Shown here: piece by piece, positions 23,075-30,758 of the stretch
Layout: each line of letters begins with the position of its first letter
Position numbering within the stretch: position 1 is the stretch's first letter
Source: UBA922 sp964565405
GTDB lineage: Bacteria; Patescibacteriota; Patescibacteriia; Magasanikbacterales; UBA922
Assembly: GCA_964565405.1 (NCBI GenBank)
Contig: CAZMEW010000002.1
Coordinates: forward strand, 31,147-95,146
Reading direction: 5' to 3'
DNA length: 64,000 nt
The notes under the pieces: model-generated
Seen by the model: only the letters and a program-made list of their open reading frames with translations
What the model was told of the DNA's origin: nothing
Databases searched by the model: none
Program-made: the position numbers and the translations under genes

Positions 23075-23773
23075 ATGGAACAACGAGTGATGAAGTACAC
23101 GGAATGGGTAGGTTATTTTGAGGGGTGGGCTCAGCTAAAACTCCGCGGCCAGACATCCGATTCTCCGGGCATCATCCCTCGGTGGACTGAGACTCGTGAG
23201 ATTCGGGTGATGTGGGAAGAGGGCATCACTGATGACACGGGCGAGTTCGTAGTTCGAGAAATCGCGCAATGGATTCGTGAGCTTTGTCTCGGTCTTGAGT
23301 TCACCGTGGTGCCGTATGGCACCGGATGGCGTGAAGCAGGACGGCGCGTCAGCGTCACCGACTACATCCGCCCCGCACTGCTTCCGAGCGGTGTCGACTA
23401 TGAACAGCTTTTTCGGCTGTCGTACCATGAGCCGTATCGACGTGTGCACCAACACGCAGACGTCTACATCATGAAACGACCGTTTCATGATGACACGGTT
23501 TCGTGGGGATGCTCGATCTTCGAGTACGGTTGTCTACTATTGACGCTTCACGGCGGTCGACAGAACAACCGGGATTTCTTGCGCGGCGTGGTACGCCATG
23601 AACTCGGCCATCTCTTCGGGATGCCGATTCACTGTGACCATGTCGGTGTCGAAGGATGGGCCTACGACTCATCCTGCAACATGCACTACGCGGTACCGTC
23701 TTCCAGACTGTGTCCGAAGTGTCGCTCTCTCCTTCATCTCTGGTGGCAGCACATCAAAGCTGCTCTCCGATGA
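23075..23773 (+). CDS. archaemetzincin-like zinc metalloprotease
   Basis: 232 residues from ATG 23075, with Shine-Dalgarno GAGGAGG at 23064-23070. Near the C-terminus is the archaemetzincin signature: HELGHLFGMPIHC, then CNMHY, then CPKC. The three His bind the catalytic zinc, Glu is the general base, and the four Cys bind a structural zinc. The segment before the active site is shorter and different from standard AmzA. The gene is clearly richer in G+C than its neighbours, has its own promoter and terminator, and so looks like an independent cassette. Substrate and location are unknown; there is no signal peptide. Confidence 0.8.
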   Translation: MEQRVMKYTEWVGYFEGWAQLKLRGQTSDSPGIIPRWTETREIRVMWEEGITDDTGEFVVREIAQWIRELCLGLEFTVVPYGTGWREAGRRVSVTDYIRPALLPSGVDYEQLFRLSYHEPYRRVHQHADVYIMKRPFHDDTVSWGCSIFEYGCLLLTLHGGRQNNRDFLRGVVRHELGHLFGMPIHCDHVGVEGWAYDSSCNMHYAVPSSRLCPKCRSLLHLWWQHIKAALR

Positions 23774-23860
23774 AGATGACCCTGATGCGTCGTGCATCTG
23801 GCTGAACCCCTCGGGGCTCGCTACATCGCACGCGCATCGGGGGACAGTCAAAAATACATC

Positions 23861-23879
23861 ACACCTGTGGTGTCTTTTT
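23861..23879 (+). terminator. terminator after the archaemetzincin-like gene
   Basis: ACACC (23861-23865) pairs with GGTGT (23869-23873), followed by CTTTTT. Between the stop and this site is an 80-bp G+C-rich tail with no gene I can support. Confidence 0.6.
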
Positions 23880-24021
23880 GTTTATAATTATAATGTACCC
23901 CCACTAAATAAGTATTTCTCCAATAAGTATGACAAAAGTGTCAGTAGTTTATAGTGGTTTTGGCTAAAATACTTGATTTTTAATAGAGGTTAGAACATAC
24001 TGAGATAAACATTCTTCACCT

Positions 24022-25620
24022 ATGTCTAAAGAAAAAATCTCTCAAGCAACACTATCTAGGGCAGCTGCATATATTCGAGAGAGTACCGAGGAACAGGATA
24101 AGGGATACTCACCGGATAACCAAAAAGAGACTATTTTAAGGTATGCCAGACAAAATGGGATTGAGGTAGTAGAGTGGTACAAGGACCTATTTACTGGGCG
24201 TAGTGCAGAAAAAAGAATTGATTTTCAACGAATGATTGCAGACGCAATGATGAAGAAATTTGACGTTATTTTGATATTTCATAGCTCTCGATTTGCACGA
24301 AATGTAGAAGAGTCACAGCAGTATAAAAAGTTACTGCGTAATAAATTAGGAATTAATGTTGTTTCGGTAACACAAAATTTTGGTGACCCTGACGATCCCG
24401 GCTCCTTCCTTAATGAAGGAATAAACGAATTGTTTGATGAACATGTATCGAGGAATATCGGTTTCTGGGTTGGTACGAGTTTAATGGCAAAACGACAAAA
24501 GGGTTATCAATTAGGAAATCCACCGCTTGGGTATTACAAAAAGAAGATAGGGTATGATAAAGAAAGAGATCGGGTGATGTATGAAGGGGTGTGGCGTGTA
24601 GAAACAGACGAAGCAAAGCTCGTAAACCAGATTTTCAATTTGTATATCGGAGGAAACATGTCCTTTGCTGATATAGCGGCAGAGTTAAATAAAAATGGTG
24701 GTAAAACAAAACATGGACATCCTTTCACCTATAGCTCAATTAAAGATACGTTAAATAATCGTTCATATCTTGGTTACACATATTCTCCCCGTAGAAACTA
24801 CCCAGAATTACGAGCGAAACATAAGCCAATTATAACTGAAGAGTTATTTAATAAGGCACAGGAAGTGCTCAACGACCGTAGACGTTCGAAGGGTCGTTCA
24901 ACTGCAAAACATAGGTTCTATTTTTTGCAGAGTTTAGTGTTTTGTTACGGTTGCTATAAGCATTTGAAAGGAAAAGAAAATAATCCATCGGCCCGGCTTT
25001 TGCCAAAAATGTACTGTGTCACACAGCCTTCAGATGGTAAGGAGTACTACAGTTATGCCTGTAAATATCGTCGTGAGAATCATAGCTGTAAGCAGAAGAG
25101 TGTTAAATGCGAGACGATTGATGATGAGGTTAGTACGTATTTAGAAGGCTTTACACTGCCTAAAGATGTTATCGAGGATACCATCTCACAGGTACGGGAG
25201 ATGATTCAGTCTGCAAAAAAGACGCCTGATATGGTAGGGCGCATCAAACGCTTGGAAGAAAAGAAGAAGAAAATTGAATTTATATTCACTAATACGTCAG
25301 AATTGAGTGAGGAACAATACTTAGGTAAGTTAGAGGAGGTGAATATCGAATTAAATAAGTATTCTCAATTCGACCGGGTAGCAAGTAATGCACGGCGTGA
25401 AGAAGAATTCATTAAAAAAACCGAGCGTTTGCTCGGGGATTTCAAATCTCTGTGGGATACGTTTGATAAGGTTGAACGACGAAGGTGGGCAATGATGACG
25501 TTGAGGCGTGTGTGGGTAAAAGATGGAAAAGTCTATGCAATCGAACCGCAAGAGGAGTATAAGCCATTATTTGTTGCACATAGGGAAGTCTTGGGTCGAG
25601 CGGAATTGAACCCGTGCTAG
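24022..25620 (+). CDS. large serine recombinase of the element
   Basis: 532 residues. N-terminal resolvase domain: AAYIRESTEEQ with the nucleophile Ser21, then FDVILIFHSSRFARN. Recombinase domain: GNPPLGYYKKK and the NRSYLGYTY segment. A zinc-ribbon segment follows (CYGCYKHLKG ... YACKYRRENHSC), then a coiled coil. It joins attP to attB via a 2-bp staggered break. The frame crosses attR: the last residues (ELNPC) and the stop are encoded by the disrupted tRNA-His. In the circular form the frame would instead continue for 41 codons across attP, beginning GLAQDFRIIAALW and stopping at TAG 16251, giving 568 residues. Confidence 0.93.
   Translation: MSKEKISQATLSRAAAYIRESTEEQDKGYSPDNQKETILRYARQNGIEVVEWYKDLFTGRSAEKRIDFQRMIADAMMKKFDVILIFHSSRFARNVEESQQYKKLLRNKLGINVVSVTQNFGDPDDPGSFLNEGINELFDEHVSRNIGFWVGTSLMAKRQKGYQLGNPPLGYYKKKIGYDKERDRVMYEGVWRVETDEAKLVNQIFNLYIGGNMSFADIAAELNKNGGKTKHGHPFTYSSIKDTLNNRSYLGYTYSPRRNYPELRAKHKPIITEELFNKAQEVLNDRRRSKGRSTAKHRFYFLQSLVFCYGCYKHLKGKENNPSARLLPKMYCVTQPSDGKEYYSYACKYRRENHSCKQKSVKCETIDDEVSTYLEGFTLPKDVIEDTISQVREMIQSAKKTPDMVGRIKRLEEKKKKIEFIFTNTSELSEEQYLGKLEEVNIELNKYSQFDRVASNARREEEFIKKTERLLGDFKSLWDTFDKVERRRWAMMTLRRVWVKDGKVYAIEPQEEYKPLFVAHREVLGRAELNPC
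25586..25615. other. attR junction of the integrated element
   Basis: Element side: arm AAGTCTTGGG (25586-25595) then tcgagc. Core GG at 25602-25603. Host side: AATTGAACCCGT, the complement of the tRNA-His T loop and T stem. See attL at 16112-16144. Confidence 0.85.
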
Positions 25621-25662
25621 GAGAGCCACAATCTCCTGTGCTACCATTACACCATAGCCACC
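25602..25662 (-). pseudogene. tRNA-His(GTG) 5' fragment, cut in the T arm by the element
   Basis: On the minus strand: G-1, acceptor strand GTGGCTA, D arm, anticodon stem GGAGA/TCTCC with loop TTGTGGC (anticodon GTG), variable loop, T-stem strand ACGGG and T loop TTCAATT. After the core the sequence becomes recombinase gene, so the T stem and acceptor cannot close. The missing 11 nt are at 16116-16126. Confidence 0.88.
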
Positions 25663-25695
25663 CCTAAATTGACCTCAAATCAAATTGTGGAGACG

Positions 25696-25724
25696 AGTAT
25701 ACGTCAAAATAAGGCTTTTGTCAA
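25696..25724 (-). promoter_or_regulatory. promoter of the split tRNA-His gene
   Basis: On the minus strand TTGACA (25724-25719), a 17-bp spacer, TATACT (25701-25696). It now drives transcription through the tRNA fragment into the recombinase gene in antisense. Confidence 0.8.
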
Positions 25725-25740
25725 CGACAAGTATAACACA

Positions 25741-25764
25741 ACCCTGCACCATATAGTGCAGGGT
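25741..25764 (-). terminator. terminator after the slipin gene
   Basis: ACCCTGCAC (25741-25749) pairs with GTGCAGGGT (25756-25764). It ends only 16 bp before the -35 box of the tRNA-His promoter on the same strand. Confidence 0.7.
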
Positions 25765-25793
25765 TTGGATAAAATAGTAGAGATTTTTGCGTA

Positions 25794-26525
25794 TTAACCT
25801 TTCTTCTCGAATGATCGAAGAACTTCAAGTGGGACTGCAAATATTATTGTGTTGGATTGATCAGAGCTCACGTCATTGATCGTACTCAATGTTCGAAGAT
25901 GTAGAGCTCCAGGGCTACTAGAAAGCATTGCAGCGGCTTTGGAGATATTTTCTGCGGCTGCGATTTCTCCTTCTGCCTTGATAATGACAGCCCGTTTCTC
26001 ACGCTCAGCTTCTGCCTGTTTTGCGATCACACGCTGCATGTCATCAGGGAGGGTAATATCTTTTAGTTCAACGGTTTCAACCTTGATACCCCAGACATCG
26101 GTCGCGACATCGATCAGCTCTTTAATTTTTTTTGCAGCTTCCTCACGATTTGCTAAAAGCTGGTCAAGTTCAAGTTGTCCGACCACATTTCGCATGGTGG
26201 TCTGTGCAAGCTGGGAAACAGCAAACCAGAAATTTTCTACTTCAAGCACGGCTTTTGCAGCGTCGGCTACGCGGTAATAAATAACAGCATTAATTTTTGC
26301 AGACACATTATCCTTGGTTATTGCCTCTTGATAAGGCACATCCACTGCTTTGGTACGGATATCTACTTTCTGCATACTCTGGATAACCGGGAAAACAAGT
26401 CTCCACCCTGGTTCAACGATTTTCGTATACTTACCCAACTGAAATTTGACCCCACGTTGGTATTGGTTTACCTGGCGAATACTGATAAACACAAGGAACA
26501 CTGCGATCGCTATGAGTACCCACAT
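25794..26525 (-). CDS. SPFH/band 7 family protein (slipin, stomatin-like)
   Basis: 243 residues: an N-terminal membrane helix (MWVLIAIAVFLVFISI), then a band 7 domain with NQYQRGVKFQLGKYTKIVEPGWRLVFP and RTKAVDVPYQEAITKDNV, and a helical tail rich in Ala and Glu (AEREKRAVIIKAEGEIAAAE). Slipins form membrane-bound oligomers that organise membrane domains and often work with a NfeD protease-like partner. No nfeD gene is adjacent here. Length is normal for bacterial slipins. Confidence 0.93.
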   Translation of the reverse strand: MWVLIAIAVFLVFISIRQVNQYQRGVKFQLGKYTKIVEPGWRLVFPVIQSMQKVDIRTKAVDVPYQEAITKDNVSAKINAVIYYRVADAAKAVLEVENFWFAVSQLAQTTMRNVVGQLELDQLLANREEAAKKIKELIDVATDVWGIKVETVELKDITLPDDMQRVIAKQAEAEREKRAVIIKAEGEIAAAENISKAAAMLSSSPGALHLRTLSTINDVSSDQSNTIIFAVPLEVLRSFEKKG

Positions 26526-26598
26526 ATTGAGTTACATAAGAATTATACGGATAGTATTGCGTAATCAGGCCATAATTGCAAGAGAGTGGTTGTCATAA

Positions 26599-26624
26599 CA
26601 AAAATCCGCTTTTAATGACGGATT
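26599..26624. terminator. bidirectional terminator between the slipin gene and tRNA-Arg
   Basis: AAAATCCG (26599-26606) pairs with CGGATTTT (26617-26624). On the minus strand it follows tRNA-Arg. Confidence 0.7.
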
Positions 26625-26631
26625 TTGTATA

Positions 26632-26703
26632 TGTGAGCCCAGCAGGAATCGAACCTGCGTATCCAGCTTAGAAGGCTAGTGTTCTATCCACTGAACTATG
26701 GGC
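26632..26703 (-). tRNA. tRNA-Arg (anticodon TCT)
   Basis: On the minus strand the acceptor GAGCCCA/TGGGCTC, the anticodon arm with loop CTTCTAA, and the T stem GCAGG/CCTGC all close. Discriminator A; CCA is not encoded. A good promoter lies 14 bp upstream. Confidence 0.94.
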
Positions 26704-26716
26704 TCATGGATGTGGG

Positions 26717-26745
26717 AGAGTGTAATCGTAAATCGACCATTTGTC
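26717..26745 (-). promoter_or_regulatory. promoter of tRNA-Arg
   Basis: On the minus strand TTGACA (26745-26740), a 17-bp spacer, TACACT (26722-26717). The -35 box overlaps the stop of the recombinase gene upstream. Confidence 0.75.
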
Positions 26746-27748
26746 AATCATCCTTTCGCTTCTTACCATGGAATTTTTTGTGTATATTCAGCAATTCTTT
26801 GTCAGTAATATGGGTATAAATTTGGGTCGTGGTAATAGATGCATGTCCCAACATTGATTGGACGCTACGAATATCAGCACCATTTTGTAGCAGGTCAGTT
26901 GCGTATGAATGGCGAAGCGTATGGGGTGTAACTGACTTAGTAATTCCAGCCTCACGTGCGTGTTTTTGTACAATACGCTGTACTGAGCGTGTACTGAGCG
27001 GTTCGTCGTACCCGTCTTTGGATTTATTTGTTGCAATTTCTTGTTTTTTACTTCGCTTATCATGTGAAACAAAGAGATACGAATGGATATCATTTCGGGC
27101 GTCTAGATATTTTTTGAGCCAGTATTTTGCCTGTTCTGAGATAAAAACTACGCGGGTTTTGCGTCCCTTACCCGTAACCCTAAATTCATCACGCGTAAGG
27201 TTGACATCATCTTTTTTTAGTTTCACGAGTTCTGATACGCGAAGACCTGTAGAAAATAACAGCTCGAGAATTGATTTATCTCGATAGGCAATGAGCAGTG
27301 TTGGTCCTGCCGAAATCTTTTTCCCCTCCGCCTCGAGTTTTTTAGTGTTGATATTTTTAAGGGGGGCTTCAAGGATTCGATTAAGATCGCTTCCATCGAG
27401 AAAAGATACCTCCCGATCAGGCATCTTCATGAGCTCTATTTTTTCTGCGGGGAGTGTCGGGACGTCTCGTTTAGCCAAATATTTAAGAAACGTGCGAAGT
27501 GCGATCAGATGATAGTTCTGGGTATTCTTTTTGAGTGGTTCACCGTGTACATCAATAAGACGATTAAGCCACAATCGAAATTGGCGAACATCTTCGTAGG
27601 TGAGGTCAGATGGTTTTTTGTTCGGACCAAACCACTCAACGAAACGTTTAAGATAAAAATCGTAGTTTTTGGTGGTTTTGTCACTTCGATTCTTCTCAAT
27701 TTCAAGATGTTCGAGAAAATCAGTTTTGTATTGTGACAATGTTTGCAT
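26744..27748 (-). CDS. tyrosine recombinase, XerC/XerD-like
   Basis: 334 residues. N-terminal SAM-like core-binding domain (about 1-105), then the catalytic domain with STGLRVSELVKL (Arg), VTPHTLRHSYATDLL (HxxR), LGHASITTTQIYTHIT (His and nucleophile Tyr). Size and motif spacing fit chromosomal Xer recombinases that resolve chromosome dimers at dif; CPR genomes usually carry one such gene. It sits upstream of tRNA-Arg on the same strand, but no repeat of the tRNA end is visible that would mark it as an integrase of a nearby element. No dif-like site was recognised. Confidence 0.88.
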   Translation of the reverse strand: MQTLSQYKTDFLEHLEIEKNRSDKTTKNYDFYLKRFVEWFGPNKKPSDLTYEDVRQFRLWLNRLIDVHGEPLKKNTQNYHLIALRTFLKYLAKRDVPTLPAEKIELMKMPDREVSFLDGSDLNRILEAPLKNINTKKLEAEGKKISAGPTLLIAYRDKSILELLFSTGLRVSELVKLKKDDVNLTRDEFRVTGKGRKTRVVFISEQAKYWLKKYLDARNDIHSYLFVSHDKRSKKQEIATNKSKDGYDEPLSTRSVQRIVQKHAREAGITKSVTPHTLRHSYATDLLQNGADIRSVQSMLGHASITTTQIYTHITDKELLNIHKKFHGKKRKDD

Positions 27749-27827
27749 AAAAAAATAAATTTGTGTCGCACAATACAGTATAGCAGGAAAATTTTTATTT
27801 TTCTAGTAAAAATGTCAAAAAAAGGGA

Positions 27828-27856
27828 TTGACAAAAGGCATTTTTTATGGTATAGT
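27828..27856 (+). promoter_or_regulatory. promoter for the small membrane protein and DUF5667 gene
   Basis: TTGACA (27828-27833), a 17-bp spacer, TATAGT (27851-27856) with TGG before it (extended -10). Confidence 0.85.
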
Positions 27857-27933
27857 ATATAACGTTGCAACATAAAAAAAGATCTAGGCGAAGCTTTTGC
27901 GAAGCCAGATACAAAAAACAAATAAACAAACAT

Positions 27934-28062
27934 ATGCAACAGAAATATATGGCGACAGACGCCGCAAAGTCTGAGTTCTCTTTAGTATATTATTATCTTG
28001 CGACAGGGATAGCTATTGCGCTGGCAGTATTTATCTTTGTTCCTCGTTTAACATTAAGGTGA
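27934..28062 (+). CDS. small single-pass membrane protein
   Basis: 42 residues from ATG 27934 (an in-frame ATG at 27865 would lie just after the promoter, in the 5' leader). A short polar N-terminus is followed by one membrane helix, SLVYYYLATGIAIALAVFIFV, and a basic end PRLTLR. Placed after a strong promoter with a leader of about 70 nt, so probably well expressed. No family recognised. Confidence 0.5.
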   Translation: MQQKYMATDAAKSEFSLVYYYLATGIAIALAVFIFVPRLTLR

Positions 28063-28068
28063 AAAGTG

Positions 28069-28092
28069 GAAGCGGCCCACCCGGGCTGCTTC
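28069..28092 (+). other. stable hairpin between the small membrane gene and the DUF5667 gene
   Basis: GAAGCGGCCC (28069-28078) pairs with GGGCTGCTTC (28083-28092) around a 4-nt loop, with one G-T pair. No T tract follows directly, so it may be an mRNA-stability or partial-attenuation element rather than a full terminator. Confidence 0.55.
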
Positions 28093-28123
28093 TGTACACC
28101 AATTTTTATTTAATTAATCATGT

Positions 28124-29089
28124 ATGTTTAAGAAATTAGCTATAATAACTACATTAGCGCTCGCACTTGGGTCGGTAAGCATTCCTCGGTATGTAGTAGC
28201 AACTACCGATGATACCGTGTCGGTCGAAGTGGAGAGTCAGGTAGAAGTAAGTGCGGACACCAGCTCCACTGCCAGTGGAGAGGAAACGTCTACTTCCCCA
28301 TGGAAACTGTTTGTCCTCGGAGTGAGAGAGCGACTATCACTCCTGACAACCTTTGATCCAGTAAAAAAGGCAGAGAAAGCCCTCAAGTTCGCCGAAGAGC
28401 GAACCAAAATAGCGGAAAAACTCGCTGAGAAGGCAGATGATCCAAAAGTGCAAGAACGTTTGGATAAGGTACTCAAAAGGGCAGCAAGTCTGGAAGAAAG
28501 AGCGGATAGTGTCAAAGACCGGTTGCTCGATAATCCAGATGCCCGAAAAAAATTACTTTTGAAAAATTTGTTGAATTTTAAAGAACACAAAGAAGAAGTG
28601 TTTTCAAAGTTGGAAGAAAAACTAAATCCAGAACAAGTTGAAAAATTAAAACAACTTCACTCCCAAGCCGAAGAAAAGAGTAAGGCGTTATTAAACGCAC
28701 TTGAAAATGAAAATCTTCCAGAAGAAATTCGAGAACACCTCGAAGGAGTAAAAGCAAAGATGGAAGAGAACAAAAAAGAAGCTGAAGAGTTTCGCGGCGC
28801 GCAACAAGAGCTTATTGATCGCATTAAATCTGGAGATGAAGCTGCAAAAGAAGAATTACAGACGCTTCGAGAAGATAGAGCAGCAGAGATTAAAGTAAAC
28901 GTCGAAGAACGGGTTGAAAAACGGGAACAATTAAAAGAAAATCTAAAGGTCAATGCTTCGACTACCCGCCCTCAAGTGCGACCTATCAAAAATAATCTTG
29001 AAGGGGAAGAAAAAAAGGTAGAGTCACGCTCTGAAACTCGTCCGCAGGTTCGCCCGATATTACCTCTTCGGGAAAGACCACAGAATTAA
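28124..29089 (+). CDS. DUF5667-type secreted helical protein
   Basis: 321 residues: a signal peptide (about 1-26), a Thr/Ser-rich acidic spacer, then a long charged helical region beginning LGVRERLSLLTTFDPVKKAE, which fits the DUF5667 pattern, and a C-terminal part with two copies of TRPQVRPI. The Lys/Glu-rich middle should form an extended coiled coil on the outer surface. Function is unknown; in other bacteria such domains occur in exported and anti-sigma-linked proteins. A terminator follows 8 bp after the stop. Confidence 0.7.
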   Translation: MFKKLAIITTLALALGSVSIPRYVVATTDDTVSVEVESQVEVSADTSSTASGEETSTSPWKLFVLGVRERLSLLTTFDPVKKAEKALKFAEERTKIAEKLAEKADDPKVQERLDKVLKRAASLEERADSVKDRLLDNPDARKKLLLKNLLNFKEHKEEVFSKLEEKLNPEQVEKLKQLHSQAEEKSKALLNALENENLPEEIREHLEGVKAKMEENKKEAEEFRGAQQELIDRIKSGDEAAKEELQTLREDRAAEIKVNVEERVEKREQLKENLKVNASTTRPQVRPIKNNLEGEEKKVESRSETRPQVRPILPLRERPQN

Positions 29090-29097
29090 AGAAAAAA

Positions 29098-29123
29098 GAC
29101 TGGTTGAAAACCAGTCTTTTTTT
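29098..29123 (+). terminator. terminator after the DUF5667 gene
   Basis: GACTGGT (29098-29104) pairs with ACCAGTC (29110-29116), followed by seven T. Confidence 0.9.
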
Positions 29124-29140
29124 CGGTATGCTTATGCTCT

Positions 29141-29617
29141 ATGAAATATGATTTGGTTTTGATCTTGCCTAATATCCGCTCCTGCCATAACGTAGGAGCT
29201 ATGTTTCGGACAGCTGATGCCTGCGGATTTGGTAAGCTCTACCTCGTAGGATACACGCCAGTGCCACCGAGGAAAGAAATTGATAAAGTAGCCCTAGGTG
29301 CAGAGAAAAGCGTTGCCTGGGAGCAAAAACAAAGCTTAGGCAGGCTTATTCTTTCACTCAAAAGAAAGGGGTATACAATTGTTTCTTTGGAAAAGACAAA
29401 CGAGAGTAAAGAATTGAATGTTCTCACCAAAAAGATACTTGGAGAAAAAATTGCACTCATCGTAGGGAATGAGGTTGACGGAATTGATAAAAAAACAATT
29501 GAAAAAAGTAATTACATCGTACACATTCCTATGCGAGGTGTAAAAGAAAGTCTCAATGTGTCTGTAGCGGCGGGTATTGCGATGTATACAATAAGTGACA
29601 AGGTGTATAGAGCATGA
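29141..29617 (+). CDS. TrmH/SpoU-family RNA 2'-O-methyltransferase
   Basis: 158 residues covering one SPOUT domain: LPNIRSCHNVGAMFRTAD near the start, LIVGNEVDGID in the middle, and HIPMRGVKESLNVSVAAGIA at the end, the three SpoU motifs forming the knotted AdoMet site. It methylates a ribose in tRNA or rRNA; which position cannot be told from sequence alone. Length fits TrmL-like single-domain enzymes. Confidence 0.9.
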   Translation: MKYDLVLILPNIRSCHNVGAMFRTADACGFGKLYLVGYTPVPPRKEIDKVALGAEKSVAWEQKQSLGRLILSLKRKGYTIVSLEKTNESKELNVLTKKILGEKIALIVGNEVDGIDKKTIEKSNYIVHIPMRGVKESLNVSVAAGIAMYTISDKVYRA

Positions 29618-29701
29618 TACTAGGAGCTTGAAAAAAGCTCTTAATTTGTTATATTGTAAGTACTTAATCACCAATTTTAGAGATATTGTAGATAAAAACC
29701 T

Positions 29702-30745
29702 ATGTCTGTAGATCCATCACTCCATTTTGTTCGTTCATTACCAGAAGGCACGGTAAATCGCAAAGAAGTGAGTATATCGATTAGAAGGATTTTGGAAGAA
29801 GCTGAAAGTTTGGGAATTATCTGGGAAATCATACCTGATACAGATATTGTTCGACTGAGCTATAAGGATAAGGTACAAGTCTTTAGAGCTGGTTTTCCAA
29901 ACACCACGAGTTATAATGCGGCAGAGATTTGTTATGATAAGCAACTGTGCAAAAAGGTTCTCGAGAAAGCTGGATTAGAGGTTATGCCGGGATTTATGGT
30001 GTATGAAAAAGACTCAGAGGAGCGTATCAAATCCATGTGGGATACTCTACAAAAACCAGTAGTATTGAAACCAGCAAAAGGTTCTCGTGGTAAGGGGGTG
30101 GTAATGGACATTACGGATTTTTCTCAATGTTTGAGTAATATTCATGAGTATTTTAAAGCACCTCTCTATGAAGGGGGTCTAATATTGGAGGAGATGTTTG
30201 TTGGAAAAGAATATCGAATCATGGCTACACCAGAAAAAACTTTGGCGGTATTAGAAAGAATTCCTGCACATGTGATTGGTGACGGCGAGCATACGATTGA
30301 ACAACTGATTGAAATCGAGAATAAAAATCCAATGCGCAACATTTCTCAAATAATTTACCCCCACATTGCACTGAATAGTACTTCTCTTGAACTACTTAAT
30401 AAACAAAAATTAACCAGAGCATCAGTACCCGAGAACGGGCAACATGTGGTACTTCAGAATATTTCTAATATCATGGCCGGGGGGGTGGCGGTAGATAGAA
30501 CTGATGAAGCACATGAGTCAGTCAAAAGAATCGCGGTAGAAGCGGTGCGCGCAATCCCAGGGCTCGGCTGGACAGGTATTGATTTTATGACCAAAGATAT
30601 CGAAGGACCACAATCAAAAGGCACCTACACAATTATTGAAATGAATTCTTCTCCTGAGTTCGATATGCACGATATGCCTATGGAAGGAAAGCCCCGAGGA
30701 GTGACCAAAGAGTTTTTATTTACAATGTTTCCGGAGTTACGTTAA
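29702..30745 (+). CDS. ATP-grasp ligase, cyanophycin/glutathione synthetase-like
   Basis: 347 residues. ATP-grasp core: KPVVLKPAKGSRGKGVVMDI (ATP-binding Gly loop), GGLILEEMFVGKEYRIMA, and the metal-binding end GWTGIDFMTKD with IIEMNSSPEFDMHD. The arrangement resembles the ATP-grasp part of GshAB/cyanophycin synthetases and RimK-like enzymes, which join a carboxylate to an amine with ATP. The 85-residue N-terminus is not assigned. Two further ATP-grasp genes lie within 4 kb (30780 and 33334). Substrates are unknown. Confidence 0.8.
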   Translation: MSVDPSLHFVRSLPEGTVNRKEVSISIRRILEEAESLGIIWEIIPDTDIVRLSYKDKVQVFRAGFPNTTSYNAAEICYDKQLCKKVLEKAGLEVMPGFMVYEKDSEERIKSMWDTLQKPVVLKPAKGSRGKGVVMDITDFSQCLSNIHEYFKAPLYEGGLILEEMFVGKEYRIMATPEKTLAVLERIPAHVIGDGEHTIEQLIEIENKNPMRNISQIIYPHIALNSTSLELLNKQKLTRASVPENGQHVVLQNISNIMAGGVAVDRTDEAHESVKRIAVEAVRAIPGLGWTGIDFMTKDIEGPQSKGTYTIIEMNSSPEFDMHDMPMEGKPRGVTKEFLFTMFPELR

Positions 30746-30758
30746 TAGAGATATACAT

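Larger units (their letters stand above)
16127..25603 (+). mobile_element. serine-recombinase integrative element inserted in tRNA-His, with its own tRNA-His and a rolling-circle-type initiator
   Basis: Both ends are fixed by a split tRNA-His gene and by a GG core shared between attL (16127-16128) and attR (25602-25603), giving a 9,475-bp unit. It carries a large serine recombinase at the right end, an intact tRNA-His, a gene II/X-like initiator, a GHKL ATPase/STAS-like pair, an AbiV-like gene, an archaemetzincin, a repeat protein and two candidate structured RNAs. Joining the ends rebuilds both the host tRNA and a symmetric attP. There are no obvious capsid, terminase or conjugation genes, so it may be a plasmid-like element or a reduced or filamentous-phage relative. 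Confidence 0.85.

Noticed and set aside
23598..23954. 118-residue frame overlapping the archaemetzincin 3' end
   Set aside because: It is a shifted-frame shadow of the G+C-rich gene and runs through its terminator.
17597..25662. The two tRNA-His copies read as terminal inverted repeats of a transposon
   Set aside because: Their similarity is ordinary tRNA-His homology. The true boundaries are the GG cores at 16127 and 25602, which rebuild both the tRNA and a symmetric attP.
26632..27748. Tyrosine recombinase beside tRNA-Arg as an integrase with its attachment site
   Set aside because: No repeat of the tRNA-Arg 3' end is visible in the window, and the protein fits a chromosomal Xer recombinase.
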